Source of the DNA: Prorocentrum cordatum
Lineage: Eukaryota > Sar > Dinophyceae > Prorocentrales > Prorocentraceae
Reading direction: 5' to 3'
Assembly (NCBI GenBank): GCA_963575745.1
Contig: CAUYUJ010014261.1
Location: forward strand, 290,689 to 354,688
DNA: 64,000 nucleotides
Every line of letters begins with the position of its first letter. Position 1 is the first letter of the stretch. Below, piece by piece: positions 1-9,461 of the stretch. Made by a program: the position numbers and the translations under genes. The notes beneath the pieces are model-generated. The model made no database searches. It was not told the origin of the DNA and saw only the letters and a list, made by a program, of their open reading frames with translations.

Positions 1-96
1 AGATGCCCCCAAGACGGGCGAAGAGGATCCCAAGACAGCCCAAGAGGCGCCCAAGATGGCCCAAGAGAGCGCCAACGCCGCTGTAGCTGTCGAGCG

Positions 97-230
97 CCTC
101 CTCCTCCTCCTCCTCCTCCTTCTCCTCCTCCTCGTCCTCCCCTTCCTCCTCCGCCTCCTCCTCCTGCCCTTCCTCCTCCTCCTCCTCCTCCTCCTCCTCC
201 TCCTCCTCCTCCTCCTCCTCCTCCTCCTCC
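97..230. repeat. (CTC)n microsatellite
   Basis: Near-pure CTC triplets with a few CTT, GTC and GCC interruptions. The first 60 bases just before it hold the dispersed CCCAAGAGG phrase that recurs at 14.6, 32, 43.3 and 56 kb. Poly-Leu/Arg reading frames across it are artefacts of the triplet repeat. Confidence 0.95.
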
Positions 231-551
231 GGCGCGTAGATACCAAAAGCCCCCCCGACTCCGCCGACCCTGAAGTGCAGAAGGAAGCGTACTCGAAGAG
301 TGCAGCCACTGCGCCCCTCTGCCACGGCCAGAAGCACGGACAGGACGCTACGAAGCCAAGGCGGCCGTCAGCTCTCCATCAACACCCGGCGGTGTTCCGC
401 CCTGCCTCGCCCTTTGCCGGATCCCCACAACAGAGGGGCCGGCGATGGGGCCCCCGCGGGGGCGGCCGCGGAGCCGGCGGAGCCCGATGGGAGGGAGACG
501 AGGTGCTTTGAAAGAAGTTGGCGAGGACGCAGAGTGTGCGGGCAATACTCG
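231..551. other. GC-rich spacer, nothing recognised
   Basis: Unique-looking GC-rich sequence; no coding signature, repeat unit or inverted repeat that I can support. Confidence 0.5.
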
Positions 552-722
552 TATCCACATCCAGAGCGTCTTGGACTTTTTGGGAAGGGGTGCCGCACGG
601 CCGAGGCGCACTGGATATGGATAAGAACCGAGCCTTCTGGGGCCAGATGTTCATCCAGATCCAGTGCGCATCCGGTTTCCGGGGAAGAGAGTCCAAGACT
701 CCAAGACGCTCTGGATGTGGAT
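552..722. mobile_element. FB-15 fold-back element
   Basis: Perfect 23-bp inverted arms (left 552-574, beginning ATCCACATCCAGAGCGTC; right 700-722) enclose about 125 bp. A second, weaker inverted pair lies inside (GCGCACTGGAT against ATCCAGTGCGC). A related half-copy (TATCCACACCCAGTGCGCC) lies at about 39315. This is the structure of a MITE or other fold-back repeat; no TSD was recognised. Confidence 0.7.
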
Positions 723-1291
723 CCAACTAGTGCCCGCAGAGCGGGCAGGCCGGCATCTGCAAGAGGGGCGGCAGAGAGCGGCTGTGGCCAGGTCCAGCTT
801 CGCGGCAGGATGCGCCCCGACGCACAGCAGGCGCGCGCAGCGGCACCGCGGTTCACGCGAGGGCGGGCAGGGAGGAGGGGCACGCGCGAGGAGGTGAAAA
901 GGGGACAGGGGGCGCACTGCCCGTTGTCGGCACGCGCAGGCGAGCGCAGCAGAAGCAGCGTTGAGACCCGCGGGCCGTTGCGGTCATATCTGGATGCGCA
1001 CAAAGGACGCGGGATCAACGGGCACGATGGATGAGGAGCGCCAGGAAGCGGCTGTCCCGGCATCGGTTGGCTATCTCGTGCAAATTGTTGCGAGCTCCGT
1101 TCACCTCCGCTGCGTGGTCTCCAGCCCGCGCTGCGGACCCCAGGTTCTGGTCACTCCATTCCTGGACGAGGCCGTGCAGGACGACTGTGCCGCAGTCAGG
1201 GGCTGCTGCGCTCTTGGAGGCGCTCGTGCAGCCCTGGGAATGCCCTGGGCCTTCCTCCTGCTGCTAAAAAAAGCCATGAACATAAACTTGT
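723..1291. other. GC-rich spacer, nothing recognised
   Basis: No reading frame with domain-like composition and no repeat shared with the rest of the window was recognised. Confidence 0.45.
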
Positions 1292-1433
1292 GGCGCTCCG
1301 CGCGGGTTTCTTGGATCTGCGCTGGACTCCCCTCCGCGGCGCGCGGAGCGCGCCAGTCGCGGCGCCAGAGGCGGCGCCGGAGGCGCCGCCAGGGGGTGTC
1401 CAGTGCGGATGCAAGAAATCCGCGCGGAGCGCC
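1292..1433. mobile_element. FB-3 fold-back element, copy 1
   Basis: The two halves are near-complementary: it opens GGCGCTCCGCGCGGGTTTCT and closes with the complement ending GAAATCCGCGCGGAGCGCC. The arms span about 45 bp around a GGCGCC-rich centre. Homologous copies occur at 19012-19141 and 58350-58475, with a partial one near 13.8 kb. Confidence 0.75.
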
Positions 1434-1579
1434 AAAAGTTATTATGTTGATGCCGGTATTTCTTCTTCGAGCTGCGACGCGCCCACCTCTGTCAGCGCTG
1501 CGAGCGGCAGCGTGCTGTGCCTCATAGGCGCTGCGGGAGCTGCCGTCCGCAAGGTCGTCCTTTGCCTGCGGCAAGGTCC

Positions 1580-1782
1580 GTCCCGTCATTCCAATAGGCC
1601 TATCACGAAATGTTCTGAGAACCCAGAAATGTTCTAACAACGAAACAATGTTCTTATAACACAAGCCCGATGTGTTAATTGAAACAAGACGGTCCCAACC
1701 AGAAATGTTATTAAACAAATTCGTACTAGCCACAAGGACGTTCCTACAACATTATTTGGTGGGCCTATAGGCGAGCCAGGAC
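1580..1782. mobile_element. FB-5 element, copy 1
   Basis: About 200 bp of A/T-richer DNA with TIR-like ends (GTCCCGTCATTCCAATAGGCC and the complement of GGCCTATAGGCGAGCCAGGAC). The core repeats GAACCCAGAAATGTTCT-type phrases and a CCCGATGTGTTAA block. Copies at 11696-11893 and 19871-20063 share the same order of blocks. Confidence 0.7.
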
Positions 1783-1849
1783 GCTTCGCCACTGCTTGAA
1801 AGGCAGGCTTCCCGCGCGCGGGCCCCGGCAGCGCCTGCCGCCGCGGCTG

Positions 1850-2100
1850 CCCCCCAGGAGCTCTCGCCAGAACGGACCCCTCGAAGGCGCACCACCGGCG
1901 GCAAAGGCAACTTCTCCCTTATATGGGAGCTCTCGCCGGTACCGGCCCCAGAGGCGCACTTTTTGGGTGTGTTTTGAATATGTTTGGAGTATTATCTGTT
2001 TTCCTCCAAAATCTGCATGTAGGGGGACGTGCCCGACCTAACACAAAAGGGCGGCGGCTGCTCCCCTATCTAGGAGCTCTCGCCGGTACTGGCCCCGCGG
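1850..2100. repeat. GGAGCTCTCGCC triplication around an FB-2 half copy
   Basis: The phrase GGAGCTCTCGCCGGTACYGG occurs three times (about 1857, 1925 and 2071; the first diverged). Between the last two, 1972-2040 is one end of an FB-2 element in reverse orientation, ending GACGTGCCCGACCTA. The other FB-2 end is missing. Confidence 0.55.
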
Positions 2101-2210
2101 GCGTCCCCGTGGCGGTCGCAGCACCGTCCGCTCCCCCAGACGCGCCCCGTGGCCGTCGGCCGCCATGGCGGGGTATTCCATGCAGCGGCTGGGGCACTCC
2201 GCGTGGTATA

Positions 2211-2453
2211 GAGGCCTCCTAGATGGGGTCAGAGTAGATGGGGTCGGATGACCGCGCACATCGCCGAAACATCGGCGATGCATCGGCGATGCATCGGTGA
2301 TGCACCGGCGATGCATCGGTTATGCACCGGCGATGCATCGGCGCCGTCGCCGTGAAGAGAATCGGGCTCGGCATCGAGCCGCATCGCGGATGCATCGGCG
2401 ATTCCGAGCGATCCTCCGACCCCATCTACTCCGACACCATCTGGGAGGCTTAG
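2211..2453. mobile_element. FB-1 element, copy A
   Basis: Left end GGCCTCCTAGATGGGGTC, then GAGTAGATGGGGTCGG; right end is the complement (CCGACCCCATCTACTCCG, CATCTGGGAGGC). The core is a run of CATCGGCGATG and GATGCATCGG units, then the family-specific GAGAATCGGGCTCGGCATCG block. This is the least disturbed double-unit TIR of the family. Confidence 0.85.
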
Positions 2454-2907
2454 ACAGTAGCTGGGAACTCCGCTGTTTCCTGCTTCCGGCGCTGGCGGCG
2501 CCGCAGGCGCTGGCGTTGACCAGCACCTTGGTGGGCCGTGCGGCGCGGGGCGCCTGCCCTGGGCGGGGCGAGCTCCGGGGCGCGCCTGTGGAGGGCATTC
2601 GCCCTGGCGCTTGGCAGCGGCATCGGCGCGAGGGGTTCGGCTGCCGTGCGGGCCGGGGACCGAGGTCATCAACCAGTCTTTGGCCGTGAGCGCGGCGATG
2701 CCCTCGCCCTTGCGCGCTGCGCAGGCCCGCACGGCGCCCCGCCGCGGCCCCGGGATCGCCAGCCCCAAGAGGATGAGCACACTGTGGGTCCCCACGGCGC
2801 GCTCCGTGCACTTCGTGGGTCGGCCTCGGACGGCGCGGAGCACTGCTGGCAGTCTCGCAGCTCAGCGTGCATGGTGTCGGGCGCCGTGGCTCGCGTAGCA
2901 CTGGAGA
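2454..2907. other. GC-rich spacer, nothing recognised
   Basis: No supported gene or repeat; several overlapping open frames on both strands have compositions expected from high GC alone. Confidence 0.45.
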
Positions 2908-3099
2908 CCCAGACCCCCGACGTAATGATTTGTTTTGTTTTCATTACGTCGACCCCCTGAGGCCCCGACCCTTTCCCCATGACCGGCTTTGCATCCCGAG
3001 TCGTTTTCTGACGCTCCCGAGGCCCAGTGAGGGCCCCCGGAGGCCGAAAATTAAGGAAAACCTCCCGTCATGTTTTTTCATTACTCGAGGGGTCTGGGG
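2908..3099. mobile_element. FB-4 element, copy 1
   Basis: Starts CCCAGACCCCCGACGTAATG and ends with the complementary CATTACTCGAGGGGTCTGGG. The core carries the family phrases CATCCCGAGTCG, CTCCCGAGGCCCAGTGAGGG and CCCCCGGAGGCCGAAAAT. Confidence 0.8.
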
Positions 3100-3270
3100 A
3101 GGAGGAGGTACAGTAGCTCTTCCTCGACTGCTCGCCCCGTCCAAGGCCGGGGCCCGCGCGCCCCGAAGACGCCGCGTGGGCGAGCGCCTCGCGGCGGGGA
3201 GCCGCCCGGCAGGGGCGCCGGGGGCCGCAGCTCGGGGGCCGCCCTGGCCGCCTCCCGCGTGGGGAGGGAG

Positions 3271-3769
3271 GCGGAGGAGGAGGAGGAGGAGGAGGAGGAG
3301 GAGGAGGAGAGGAGGAGGAGGAGGAGGAGGAGGAGGAGAGGAGGAGGAGGGGGAGGGGGTCTGGGGAGGGGACTCAGGACTCTTCTTTGCTCGAGGGGGC
3401 TGGGGAGGGGCCCTGCGCCTGGGGCCGCGGCGCCGCGGCCTGGCTGGCCTGCCGTCCCCCCCCCCCCGCCCCCCCCCCCCCTGTAGGACACCCCCGCCCG
3501 TGTGGCGAGGGCCGGACGGGGAGGCCCCCCGCCCCCGGGAGGGGAACGGCTCCTTGGCCAAAGCTCCCTCTCTCCCTCCCTCTCCCTCTCTCCTCCTCCC
3601 TCCTCCTCCTCCTCCTCCTCCTCCCCTCCTCCTCTTCCCCTCCTCCTCTCCGCCTCGCCTCCTCCGCCCCCTCGTCCTCCTCCCCTCCTCCCCTCCTCCT
3701 CCTCCTCCTCCTCCTCCTCCTCCTCCTGCTCCTCCGCCTCCTGCTCCTCCTGCTCCTCCTCCATCCTAC
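3271..3769. repeat. (GGA)n ... (CTC)n convergent pair
   Basis: A (GGA)n tract (3271-3355) is followed by a C-rich spacer with C9-C10 runs, then a (CTC)n tract (3594-3769). The two arms are mutually complementary homopurine/homopyrimidine tracts. Confidence 0.9.
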
Positions 3770-3936
3770 CCCTCTTGGGGTACGACGTCTCGTCCAGCCA
3801 TTTATTCCACTGCGTTCCCCTCCGCATCCCCGATCAGGGCAACTCGTCTTGGTCTCGTTTCTGGATGGGCTGGTAGGGTTACGCGAAGCGTCTAGGAAAC
3901 AATGGCCCCAGCCATGATATCCACGCCTGCGAAGAC

Positions 3937-3984
3937 GGACCGCGCGGTGACCTCGACATCTCGAGAGACCTCACCGCGCGGTCC
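3937..3984. repeat. 14-bp perfect hairpin
   Basis: Arms GGACCGCGCGGTGA (3937-3950) and TCACCGCGCGGTCC (3971-3984) are exact complements around a 20-nt loop. Each arm contains the self-complementary ACCGCGCGGT. Function unknown. Confidence 0.8.
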
Positions 3985-4152
3985 ATCAGCGCATGGTCCT
4001 TGGTCTTCGAAGGCCCAGGTCGCCCAAACGTCCTCGGAAAACGACGCCAGAAATTACCAGAACCGTGCGGTGGCCGCGAGACCCCAACGACTCGCCACGC
4101 AGCGCGGTCACTACATCGCCTGGGAGCCTCCCGCCAGTCCTCACCGCTCTCT

Positions 4153-4468
4153 CCCAGATCCCCGACGTCATGATCTTTTCTCAACGTCGACCCCCAAAGG
4201 TCTCGACCCCGTCCCCGAGACCGGCTCTTCATCCCGAGCCGGTCTTTCACGGTCCCGAGGCCCAGTAAGGGCCCCCCCGACCCACACCCCCAACGTAATG
4301 GTGCTTTTTATCACGTCGACCCCAAAAGGTCCCGACCCTTTCCCCATGACCGGCCTTGCATCCCGAGTCGTTTTTTGACGCTCCCGAGGCCCGGTGAGGG
4401 CCCCCGGAGGCCGAATACCAAGAAAAACCTCCCGTCATGATTTCTTCATCGCTCGATGGGGTCTGGGG
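4153..4468. mobile_element. FB-4, half copy plus full copy in tandem
   Basis: 4153-4267 is a left-half FB-4 (CCCAGATCCCCGACGTCATGA through CCGAGGCCCAGTAAGGG). 4281-4468 is a full copy ending CATCGCTCGATGGGGTCTGGG. Head-to-tail arrangement suggests unequal exchange or insertion next to a relative. Confidence 0.75.
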
Positions 4469-4660
4469 AGGCCGAACATCGCGACACACCTTCCGCTGTC
4501 GTCTTGCCACGACTCGAGGGGGTCCGGGCTCGGTCGCCCCCGCCCCGCCATCCCCCCCGTGGGCGCGCTCCTGGCAGGGCGGCTCCGAGGCCAGCGGGTC
4601 CAGCGCCGCGGCGGCCCCGGCGGGCCTCCAGGCCGCGGGGGATCCGCCTGCCGGGGGGGT

Positions 4661-4893
4661 CCTCCTCCTCCTCCTCCTCCTCCTCCTTCTCCTCCTCCTC
4701 CTCCTCCTCCTCCTCCTCCCCCTCCTCCTCCTCCTCTCCTCCTCCTCCTCTCCTCCTCCTCCTCCTCCTCCTCCTCCTCCTCCTCCCCTCCTCCTCCTCC
4801 TCCTCCTCCTCCTCCTCCTCCTCCTCCTCCGCCTCCCCCAAACTCCTCCTCCTCCCCCTCCTCCTCGCCCTCCTCCTCCTCCTTCTCCTCCTG
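4661..4893. repeat. (CTC)n microsatellite
   Basis: About 230 bp of CTC triplets with CCC, CTT and GCC interruptions. Confidence 0.95.
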
Positions 4894-5531
4894 GCCGCGC
4901 CGCCCGCGCGGGGGTGCGCCGAGTGGGGGAGGCGCTGCAGCGCCGCTTCGAGGGCATTCTCCTTCTCACTTCCCCCCCCTCGCGCGCCGCCGAGTGTGGT
5001 TTTCGGGTCAGAACTCGGGTCGTACAACGGCCGATCGGGACGATCTGGGCACCCCAGGAACGCCCTCGGCGAGGCGCAGCTGCTGGCGAGCACCTCGCGG
5101 CTGGAAAACCGCCGAGAAACGACGCGAACGTCCGAAAACCTCGATACTCGAACCTCAAAACGTCCGCCCACGTCCTTCTCACTCCCCCCCTTCGCTCGCA
5201 CCAGGGAACGTGTTGGCCATATCCACGCCCTCGCGGCCTGGCTTCCGCGGCGCGGCCCCGTGGACGTGCGATCGCACGGCCATGCGCTCCGCGCGGGGCA
5301 CGCGCGACAACCGCGCCCCGCGTCCACGGGATCGCGGCCCAGAGGCATGGCCCACGAGGCTTGGCGGCGCGCGCAAGGGGGTGGAGGGAGGGGGGAGGGC
5401 TTCTTGGAAGGAGGCCGCTTCTTTGAAGGCGCCAGCCCTACATGGACAGATCAGGCCCGAGCCTTCTAAGAAGCAGGGGTGCTTCTAAGCAACCCTCCCC
5501 CCTCCACCCGCCCCCCCTCTGCGCGTGACAT
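4894..5531. other. GC-rich spacer, nothing recognised
   Basis: Contains two short TTCTC-AC-TYCCCCCC phrases (about 4960 and 5177) also found near 17845, so part is dispersed repeat; otherwise no gene was recognised. Confidence 0.4.
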
Positions 5532-5772
5532 TGATGGGCCTGTTTTCCACCACCACCACCACCACCACCACCACCACCACCACCACCACCATAAGTTGGA
5601 TGGGGGAAGGAGGAGGAGGAGGAGGAGGAGGAGGAGGAGGAGGAGGAGGAGGAGGACGAGGAGGAGGCGGAGGAGGAGGACCCGCATCCACCTCCAACTT
5701 ATGGTGGTGGTGGTGGTGGTGGTGGTGGTGGTGGTGGTGGTGGTGGTGGTGGTGGTGGACAACAGGCCTATT
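5532..5772. mobile_element. FB-11 element with expanded (CCA)n ends
   Basis: Left end TGATGGGCCTGTTTTCC, then (CCA)n to CATAAGTTGG; right end CCAACTTATGG, (TGG)n, then ACAACAGGCCTA, the reverse complement. A (GGA)n core lies between. The trinucleotide runs are therefore parts of the inverted ends of one element. Confidence 0.8.
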
Positions 5773-6046
5773 AAGCATGGCCCACGAGGCCGCGGCCCGG
5801 GGGGCGAGCGGGAGGCATCGGCGGGGGGGTGCGCAGCCACGGCAGGGGGGGGCGCCGGCATCGGCGGGGGGGAGGCGCGGGCCCGGGAAGGGCGCGGCAT
5901 AGCCGAGAGGTGGGCCGTGTACGGGCGCGCGGCGGCGGAGCCGCGCGCTCCTGCCTGGGCGGGGTGGGCCCGCGAGCCCTCGGCCATGACCCGGCGGCGC
6001 CCCTGAGCCGATGCACATCGGCGATGGCCGGGCGAGGCCCCTGAGC
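5773..6046. other. GC-rich spacer, nothing recognised
   Basis: No repeat or coding signal recognised. Confidence 0.4.
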
Positions 6047-6189
6047 TCAGGTCGGGCATGTCCCCCTACAGGCGGATTTTGGGCGAGAGATAAGAACCTA
6101 GCAAACACATGTTATGAACAAAATCGTCCCCAGGCTATGTTTGGACTCTGTTTGAACATTCGTCCTGTAGAGGGACACGCCCGACTTCA
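6047..6189. mobile_element. FB-2 element with 8-bp TSD, copy 1
   Basis: Ends GTCGGGCATGTCCCCCTACA and the complement of TGTAGAGGGACACGCCCGAC. The element (TCAG...TTCA) is flanked by exact direct 8-bp duplications CCCTGAGC at 6039-6046 and 6190-6197. An 8-bp TSD is typical of the hAT superfamily among others; no transposase is present. Confidence 0.88.
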
Positions 6190-6326
6190 CCCTGAGCCTG
6201 TCCCCCCCTGGGGTTGCCCCTGCGGCTGGGCGGGGGGCCGGGATCAGGAATCGAGGTTTGGAAGACAAGTCTGCATGGCCGATGCTGATTCTGGGGACCT
6301 GCCTGGAGCCACTGGCTCCACTAGTG

Positions 6327-6487
6327 TTGGGTCGGGCATGTCCTCCAACTTGCGGATTTTGGACGAAACATAAAAAAAGCCAAGCCATATCCAAGCAACG
6401 CGCAAAAATATACTAAACATCTTCCCCAGACTATTTTTCAATAGCATGTTTGAAGATTCCTCCTGTAGAGGGACATGCCCGACTTAA
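6327..6487. mobile_element. FB-2 element with 8-bp TSD, copy 2
   Basis: Ends TTGGGTCGGGCATGTCC and GGACATGCCCGACTTAA. The flanks are CACTAGTG at 6319-6326 and 6488-6495, an exact 8-bp duplication. It is itself palindromic, so alone it could be read as extra TIR, but copy 1 settles the boundary. Confidence 0.85.
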
Positions 6488-6707
6488 CACTAGTGCATGT
6501 AAACGGCGTCGAATGTCCGTCGACTTCAGTGGAACTTGAGTCAACTCTGAGTCGAACCTGTAAATTCTACGCGCTGCAGTCGATCTCCTACTCGAGTGAC
6601 GGTTTTGCCAGCCCTTGTCGTGTTCGGGACCGCCCCGTCGCCGCGGCCCGATTCGCCTCGAGACTGGCCAAAGCGCCCCAAAAGAGGTCCAGGGGTTCAG
6701 GTTCTGG
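6488..6707. other. Spacer with GAGTCGAAC phrases
   Basis: Degenerate ~11-bp phrases (ACTTGAGTCAA, TCTGAGTCGAA) near 6530-6565. The same phrase repeats near 48.0 kb. No gene recognised. Confidence 0.4.
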
Positions 6708-6852
6708 GGAAACCATGCGGTTCTGATACTGCTACTCCTTGGACCTCTCCAGGGGTGCGCTCTGACCAGAATTCCGAAGCGAATCCAACGGTGACGACGC
6801 GGGCCTCCCAGGAGGCCCCAGGAGGCAAAAACGAGGGAAGGGTAGCGGTATG
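6708..6852. mobile_element. FB-8 element, copy 1
   Basis: Left end GGGAAACCATGCGGTTCTGATACTGCTAC-like; right end GGGTAGCGGTATG is its complement. The core has GAATCCAACGGTGACGACG and GGCCTCCCAGGAGGCC. Related copies lie at 11387, 35560, 37661 and 40058. Confidence 0.7.
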
Positions 6853-7000
6853 TGGTGGGCTTGTTTTCCACCACCACCACCATAAGTAGGAGGGGGAGGG
6901 GGTCCTCCTCCTCCTCTTCTTCTTCCTCCTCCTCCTCATCCTCCACCTCTTTCCCCCCGCCAACTTATGGTGGTGGTGGTGGTGGAAAACAGGCCCATCA
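6853..7000. mobile_element. FB-11 element, compact copy
   Basis: Left TGGTGGGCTTGTTTTCC then (CCA)4 CATAAGTAGG; right CCAACTTATGG (TGG)n AAAACAGGCCCATCA. A CTC/CTT core of about 70 bp lies between. This is the reference copy for recognising the split element at 50733-54379. Confidence 0.82.
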
Positions 7001-7092
7001 GTATGGGTATCCTGTTCCTCCTCTGAGGTTCACAGGGCGCGGATCCCAGACATTCAACGACCTGAACAGAAATCAGAGTTGGGCGCGAATTT

Positions 7093-8378
7093 CCCAAATC
7101 AGTGCTTGCACTGAAGGGGTCCTAGCGGAACAACCAGATTTGGCGAATATGCTGGTACCAGGCTGGGCTCCCGGGTTCCCGTTTCCAGGTTTTCGTTTAT
7201 TGGCTCCCCTAACAGGATCCCCTAATTTTTTTGCCGCGCCGGCATTTGAATGCCGCATCCGGCATGTAATGCCGCGCGGCCCAGCATTTCTGAAATGCGA
7301 TTTCGGGAAATGCCGCGCCCGGCATTTCGATGAACCATTCGGGCCTCTTGGCAACTTAATTATGTAAAGAGGTTGCCAAACCAATTCGTGGAGGCTCTGC
7401 CGGCATCACGGGCGGAGCTTTCCCCCATTTGAAGGATCCAGCGTCTTCGGCGCTGGGTCCCTTGCACAACACACTACAAAATCAGCGTTTGGATGCCCCC
7501 GCGGCATCATGGGCGGAAGCTTCCGGTATCTTCCGCCCTCTTGGGCGCTGGATCCCTGGTAAAACAATACAAATCCAATGGTCTGATGCCCCCCGGCATC
7601 ATGGGCGGAAATTTCCGGCATTTGAAGCTTCCGCTCTCTTGGGCGCAGGATCCCTGGTGAAAAGACAATACAATGTCAATGGTTTGATGCCCCCGCGGCA
7701 TCATGGGCGGAAGGTTCCGGCATTTTAAGCTTCCGCCCTCTTGGGCGCTGGATCCCTTGTGAAAAAGACTACTGCAAAGTCAATGGTTTGATGCCCCCGC
7801 GGCATCATGGGCAGATGCTTCCGGCAATTGAAGCTTCCGCCCTCTTGGGCGCTGGATCCCTGGCAAAAAACATAAAATGCAAATTCAATGGTTTGATGCC
7901 CCCGCAGCATCATGGGGCGGAAGGTTCCGGCATTTTAAGCTTCCACCCTCTTGGGCGCTGGATCCCGTGTACAAAAATATACAAAGTCAATGGTTTGATG
8001 CCCCCGCGGCATCATGGGCGGAAGCTTCCGGCATTTTAAGCTTCCGCCCTCTTGGGCGCTGGATCCCTTGTAATAAAGAATAATGCAAAGTCAATGGTTT
8101 AAGTAATGCCCCCGCGGCATCATGGGCGGAAGCTTCCAGCATTTCAAGCTTCCGCCCTCTCGGGCGCTGGAGCCTTTGAAAAAAATAAATGGTTCATATT
8201 GTCACGGCATGAAGATCGGTGTCCGGCATTTCGTTGGAGCAGGTTTTGCAAAAATATCGAGCCTGTTTTTTTTCTGCCGCGCAATATCCTGTAGGCTTGG
8301 CCGATTTCGGTGGGTTCTGGCCTCGCGGGCTCCCGGGTTCCCGGTCGATCTCCTCAGCGAAAACCATCCACTGATTGG
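7093..8378. mobile_element. FB-10 element enlarged by a tandem array
   Basis: Ends CCCAAATCAGTGCTTGCA and the complement of CCATCCACTGATTGG. Both outer ~90-bp parts match, in reverse orientation, the two ends of the compact 215-bp FB-10 at 13966-14180 (GGTCCTAGCGGAA near one end; GATCTCCTCAGCGAAAACC near the other). The extra ~1.1 kb in the middle is the tandem array plus GGCATTTGAATGCCG-type palindromic phrases at 7235-7335. Confidence 0.72.
7402..8175. repeat. Tandem array, ~8 units of 93-107 bp
   Basis: Units start near 7402, 7503, 7596, 7698, 7801, 7908, 8011 and 8119. Each contains GATGCCCCCGCGGCATCATG, GGCGGAAGCTTCCGGCATTT, AAGCTTCCGCCCTCTTGGGC, GCTGGATCCC and an A-rich stretch ending GTCAATGGTTTGATG. 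Several unit segments are self-complementary (TGATGCC..GGCATCA; GGAAGCTTCC), so each unit can form hairpins. Confidence 0.92.
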
Positions 8379-8405
8379 AGTTTTATTATGGTGTGATTGT
8401 TTACT

Positions 8406-8445
<40 letters not shown>
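8406..8445. repeat. 40-bp poly(G) run
   Basis: Uninterrupted G homopolymer just outside the FB-10 right end. Length may be inaccurate because long homopolymers are hard to sequence. Confidence 0.9.
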
Positions 8446-8538
8446 CGATACATAGGGGGTGAAGACAATCAGGTGCCCCTCTCAGGCCCGAGAGGCCCCC
8501 CTCTTGGGCGCCCTAAAGGGCGTGTTTACAAAAGGGGC

Positions 8539-8589
8539 TTCGTTCCTCATTTGACGTTCCATAAAAGGAGACGACAAATGAGGAACGAA
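8539..8589. repeat. 15-bp perfect hairpin
   Basis: Arms TTCGTTCCTCATTTG (8539-8553) and CAAATGAGGAACGAA (8575-8589). A wider, weaker complement (AAAAGGGGC and GCCCCTTTT) surrounds it. Resembles the CTCGTTCCTTATTTTTCG segment of the FB-7 copy near 44385. Confidence 0.75.
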
Positions 8590-8892
8590 AAAAAAAGACG
8601 GGCCCCTTTTGTTCCCAAGTAAGTCTCGGAAGTCCGAAGGAACACCATGGGGACTCGCCGCCAAAAAGGTAGCGGACCGCATGCAAACCGAAGGAAAGAC
8701 CGAGCCCCTTTTGACAAGCAAGTCTTCCTGATTCAAGCCGGATGCTGTACGGGCCCCCTTGGGCCCCTTTGCTGGAGCCCTCGCTGCTCCCCATATCCCT
8801 GAGATCCGACGCTGCACACATACAGCATCGCACAAAATCACAACCGGAGCGCCAGACCCCATCTTTCCGCTCCATTCTTCGAGCCAAATCGA
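8590..8892. other. Spacer, nothing recognised
   Basis: No coding signature or shared repeat recognised. Confidence 0.4.
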
Positions 8893-8895
8893 TCG

Positions 8896-8896
8896 A

Positions 8897-8927
<31 letters not shown>

Positions 8928-8937
8928 GTATATATAC

Positions 8938-8969
<32 letters not shown>

Positions 8970-8970
8970 G
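8896..8970. repeat. (TA)n microsatellite
   Basis: TA dinucleotides with TGTA/CATA interruptions, itself nearly palindromic. Confidence 0.95.
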
Positions 8971-9213
8971 TGAAGGTCCCGGGGCCCCCGAGATTGAGCG
9001 GAAACGCCTGGCTCGGAAAAATGGAGTCGCCATGATCGCAGGGATCGCCCCCCCCCCCTCTTGCGCGCCCCCCGACTGGGCGGAGGTCTTCCCGCGCCGA
9101 CTTGGGCCTCCTGAGGGGGGGGCTGGCTATGGGCCTCCCCGCCGCCATGCCGACTCGGCGTGACAAGCTGCCCCCCCGTCCCCCCCTGGGGGAGAGGGTC
9201 GAGGAGCCCCCCC

Positions 9214-9247
9214 TGATAATGATGATGATGATGATGATGATGATGAT

Positions 9248-9296
<49 letters not shown>

Positions 9297-9461
9297 CTGA
9301 TGCTGATGATGATGCTGATGCTGATGCTGATGATGATGCTGCTGCTGCTGATGATGATGATGATGAGAGGAAGAGTAGGAGGAGGAGGAGGAGAAGGATA
9401 ATCATCATCATCATCATCAGCATCAGCATCAGCATCAGCATCAGCATCATCATCATCATCA
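9214..9461. repeat. (GAT)/(GCT) compound triplet array and complement
   Basis: ATG/GAT triplets with blocks of GCT up to 9365, a short GGA bridge, then CAT/CAG triplets from about 9402. The last part is the reverse complement of the first. Confidence 0.93.

Noticed and set aside
3902-5182. Several long frames near 3.9-5.2 kb
   Set aside because: They run through FB-4 copies and (CTC)n; family copies elsewhere do not preserve a frame.
7402-8175. CRISPR array
   Set aside because: Whole ~100-bp units are repeated, with no short repeat separated by unique spacers, no cas genes, and a eukaryotic context.
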